Positions 23,052-23,468 of a stretch of DNA of 23,468 bases are shown here, in pieces; positions within the stretch are counted from its first letter, which is position 1, and every line of letters starts with the position of its first letter. Under the pieces are notes generated by a model. It searched no databases, was not told the DNA's origin, and saw only the letters and a program-made list of their open reading frames with translations. Made by a program: the position numbers and the translations under genes. The stretch is from an uncultured Lachnospiraceae bacterium (GTDB lineage: Bacteria; Bacillota; Clostridia; Lachnospirales; Lachnospiraceae), in NCBI GenBank assembly GCA_910578555.1, contig CAJTPS010000034.1, positions 1 to 23,468 on the forward strand. Direction: 5' to 3'.

Positions 23052-23169
23052 GTAACATTGATTATAAGTCTCTGATACACAATCCCTTTTTACAAGTATA
23101 TATTACTACATTTGTTTCATTTTGTGTAGTGTATGGCATCGCGTAAATATCGCGCTTATAGATTTGAAG

Positions 23170-23186
23170 GATAATTCTTAATTATC
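23170..23186 (+). promoter_or_regulatory. Operator-like dyad before the glycosyltransferase gene
   Basis: GATAATT and AATTATC are perfect seven-base arms around CTT, 45 bases before the start codon. No clear promoter hexamers were found, so its role as an operator is tentative. Confidence 0.35.
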
Positions 23187-23231
23187 GGTCGTCATATAGA
23201 AATCATATCACAAATGAGAAGGGGCTCTGTT

Positions 23232-23468
23232 ATGAAATCACCAAGACATATATTAATTATTTCATTGCATGCCGATCCGATGCTTCCGGCGGGTATAGGC
23301 GAATATGGCGGTGGACATATGTATCCATATGAACTCTTAGTAGGCTTGTCGAAATCAAACTTTAAAGTCAGCCTGATTACCAGAAAGAGTGACGCCTCTT
23401 TACCCGATGTTGATTATATTAATGAACTTACAACGATCTACCGACTGGATTATAAAAACATCATTTTT
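23232..23468 (+). CDS. Glycosyltransferase family 4, N-terminal 79 residues (partial)
   Basis: The frame is open from ATG 23232 to the window edge. It reads MKSPRHILIISLHADPMLPA, then GIGEYGGGHMYPYELLVGLS, then FKVSLITRKSD. The HADPxxPxGxGExGGxHxYxxEL pattern is the donor/acceptor loop of GT-B glycosyltransferases of family 4 (sucrose-phosphate synthase-like branch). The gene probably transfers a sugar from a nucleotide donor to a polysaccharide or lipid acceptor; the acceptor is unknown. An AAGGGG site lies seven bases upstream. It may open a surface-glycan cluster beyond the window. Confidence 0.85.
   Translation, partial: MKSPRHILIISLHADPMLPAGIGEYGGGHMYPYELLVGLSKSNFKVSLITRKSDASLPDVDYINELTTIYRLDYKNIIF

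Overview
The window looks like chromosomal DNA of a low-to-mid GC, anaerobic Gram-positive bacterium of the Clostridia, most likely Lachnospiraceae. The evidence is the recA-recX-rny order with Firmicutes-type LexA boxes, strong AGGAGG-like ribosome binding sites, an EFR1-type flavodoxin/ferredoxin protein, a DUF6171-type cysteine protein, an Rpn-family remnant and plant-glycan hydrolases. No rRNA, tRNA, prophage, insertion sequence or CRISPR array was seen.

Layout. 1-2574 (minus strand): SOS-controlled recA, then recX, then the start of rny (RNase Y, cut by the window edge). 2575-2998: non-coding, with a regularly spaced four-hairpin array and a long inverted repeat. 2999-5344 (minus): a remnant of an Rpn-type nuclease gene translationally coupled to a Nudix-GNAT fusion, which overlaps a hydrolase-like/GNAT fusion. 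5631-7542 (minus): aroA (EPSP synthase), preceded by a metallo-beta-lactamase-fold gene that carries a frameshift. 7677-9995 (plus): an autoregulated TetR gene, a membrane FMN-binding protein and an EFR1 flavodoxin/ferredoxin protein. These meet, tail to tail with a 47-bp coding overlap, a second TetR-flavodoxin operon on the minus strand (9949-11364).

11465-16827 is a decaying arabinan/arabinoside locus. An ArsR-like regulator on the plus strand faces a minus-strand operon whose first gene (GH43) has lost an internal segment and its frame, whose second gene (GH51 alpha-L-arabinofuranosidase) is intact, whose third encodes a small DUF6171-type cysteine protein, and whose last part is a chimera. 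In the chimera a nearly complete GGDEF (diguanylate cyclase) domain runs in frame into a fragment of a GH127 beta-L-arabinofuranosidase, followed by an in-frame amber codon, a missing catalytic segment and a one-base frameshift. 16829-19594 holds a GH13 neopullulanase-like amylase divergent from an AraC regulator.

19691-20981 holds an unrecognised three-helix membrane protein and a 65-residue membrane peptide preceded by a two-turn-spaced direct repeat. Next come a strong terminator, recQ (minus), and the start of a family 4 glycosyltransferase at the right edge.

The most unusual items are the GGDEF-GH127 chimera with its neighbouring lesions, the paired Nudix/GNAT and hydrolase/GNAT fusions, the two facing TetR-controlled flavin modules, and the four-hairpin array. 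I did not find a clearly new defence or mobile system. Promoters, operators and lesions were read by eye and have not been tested by alignment.
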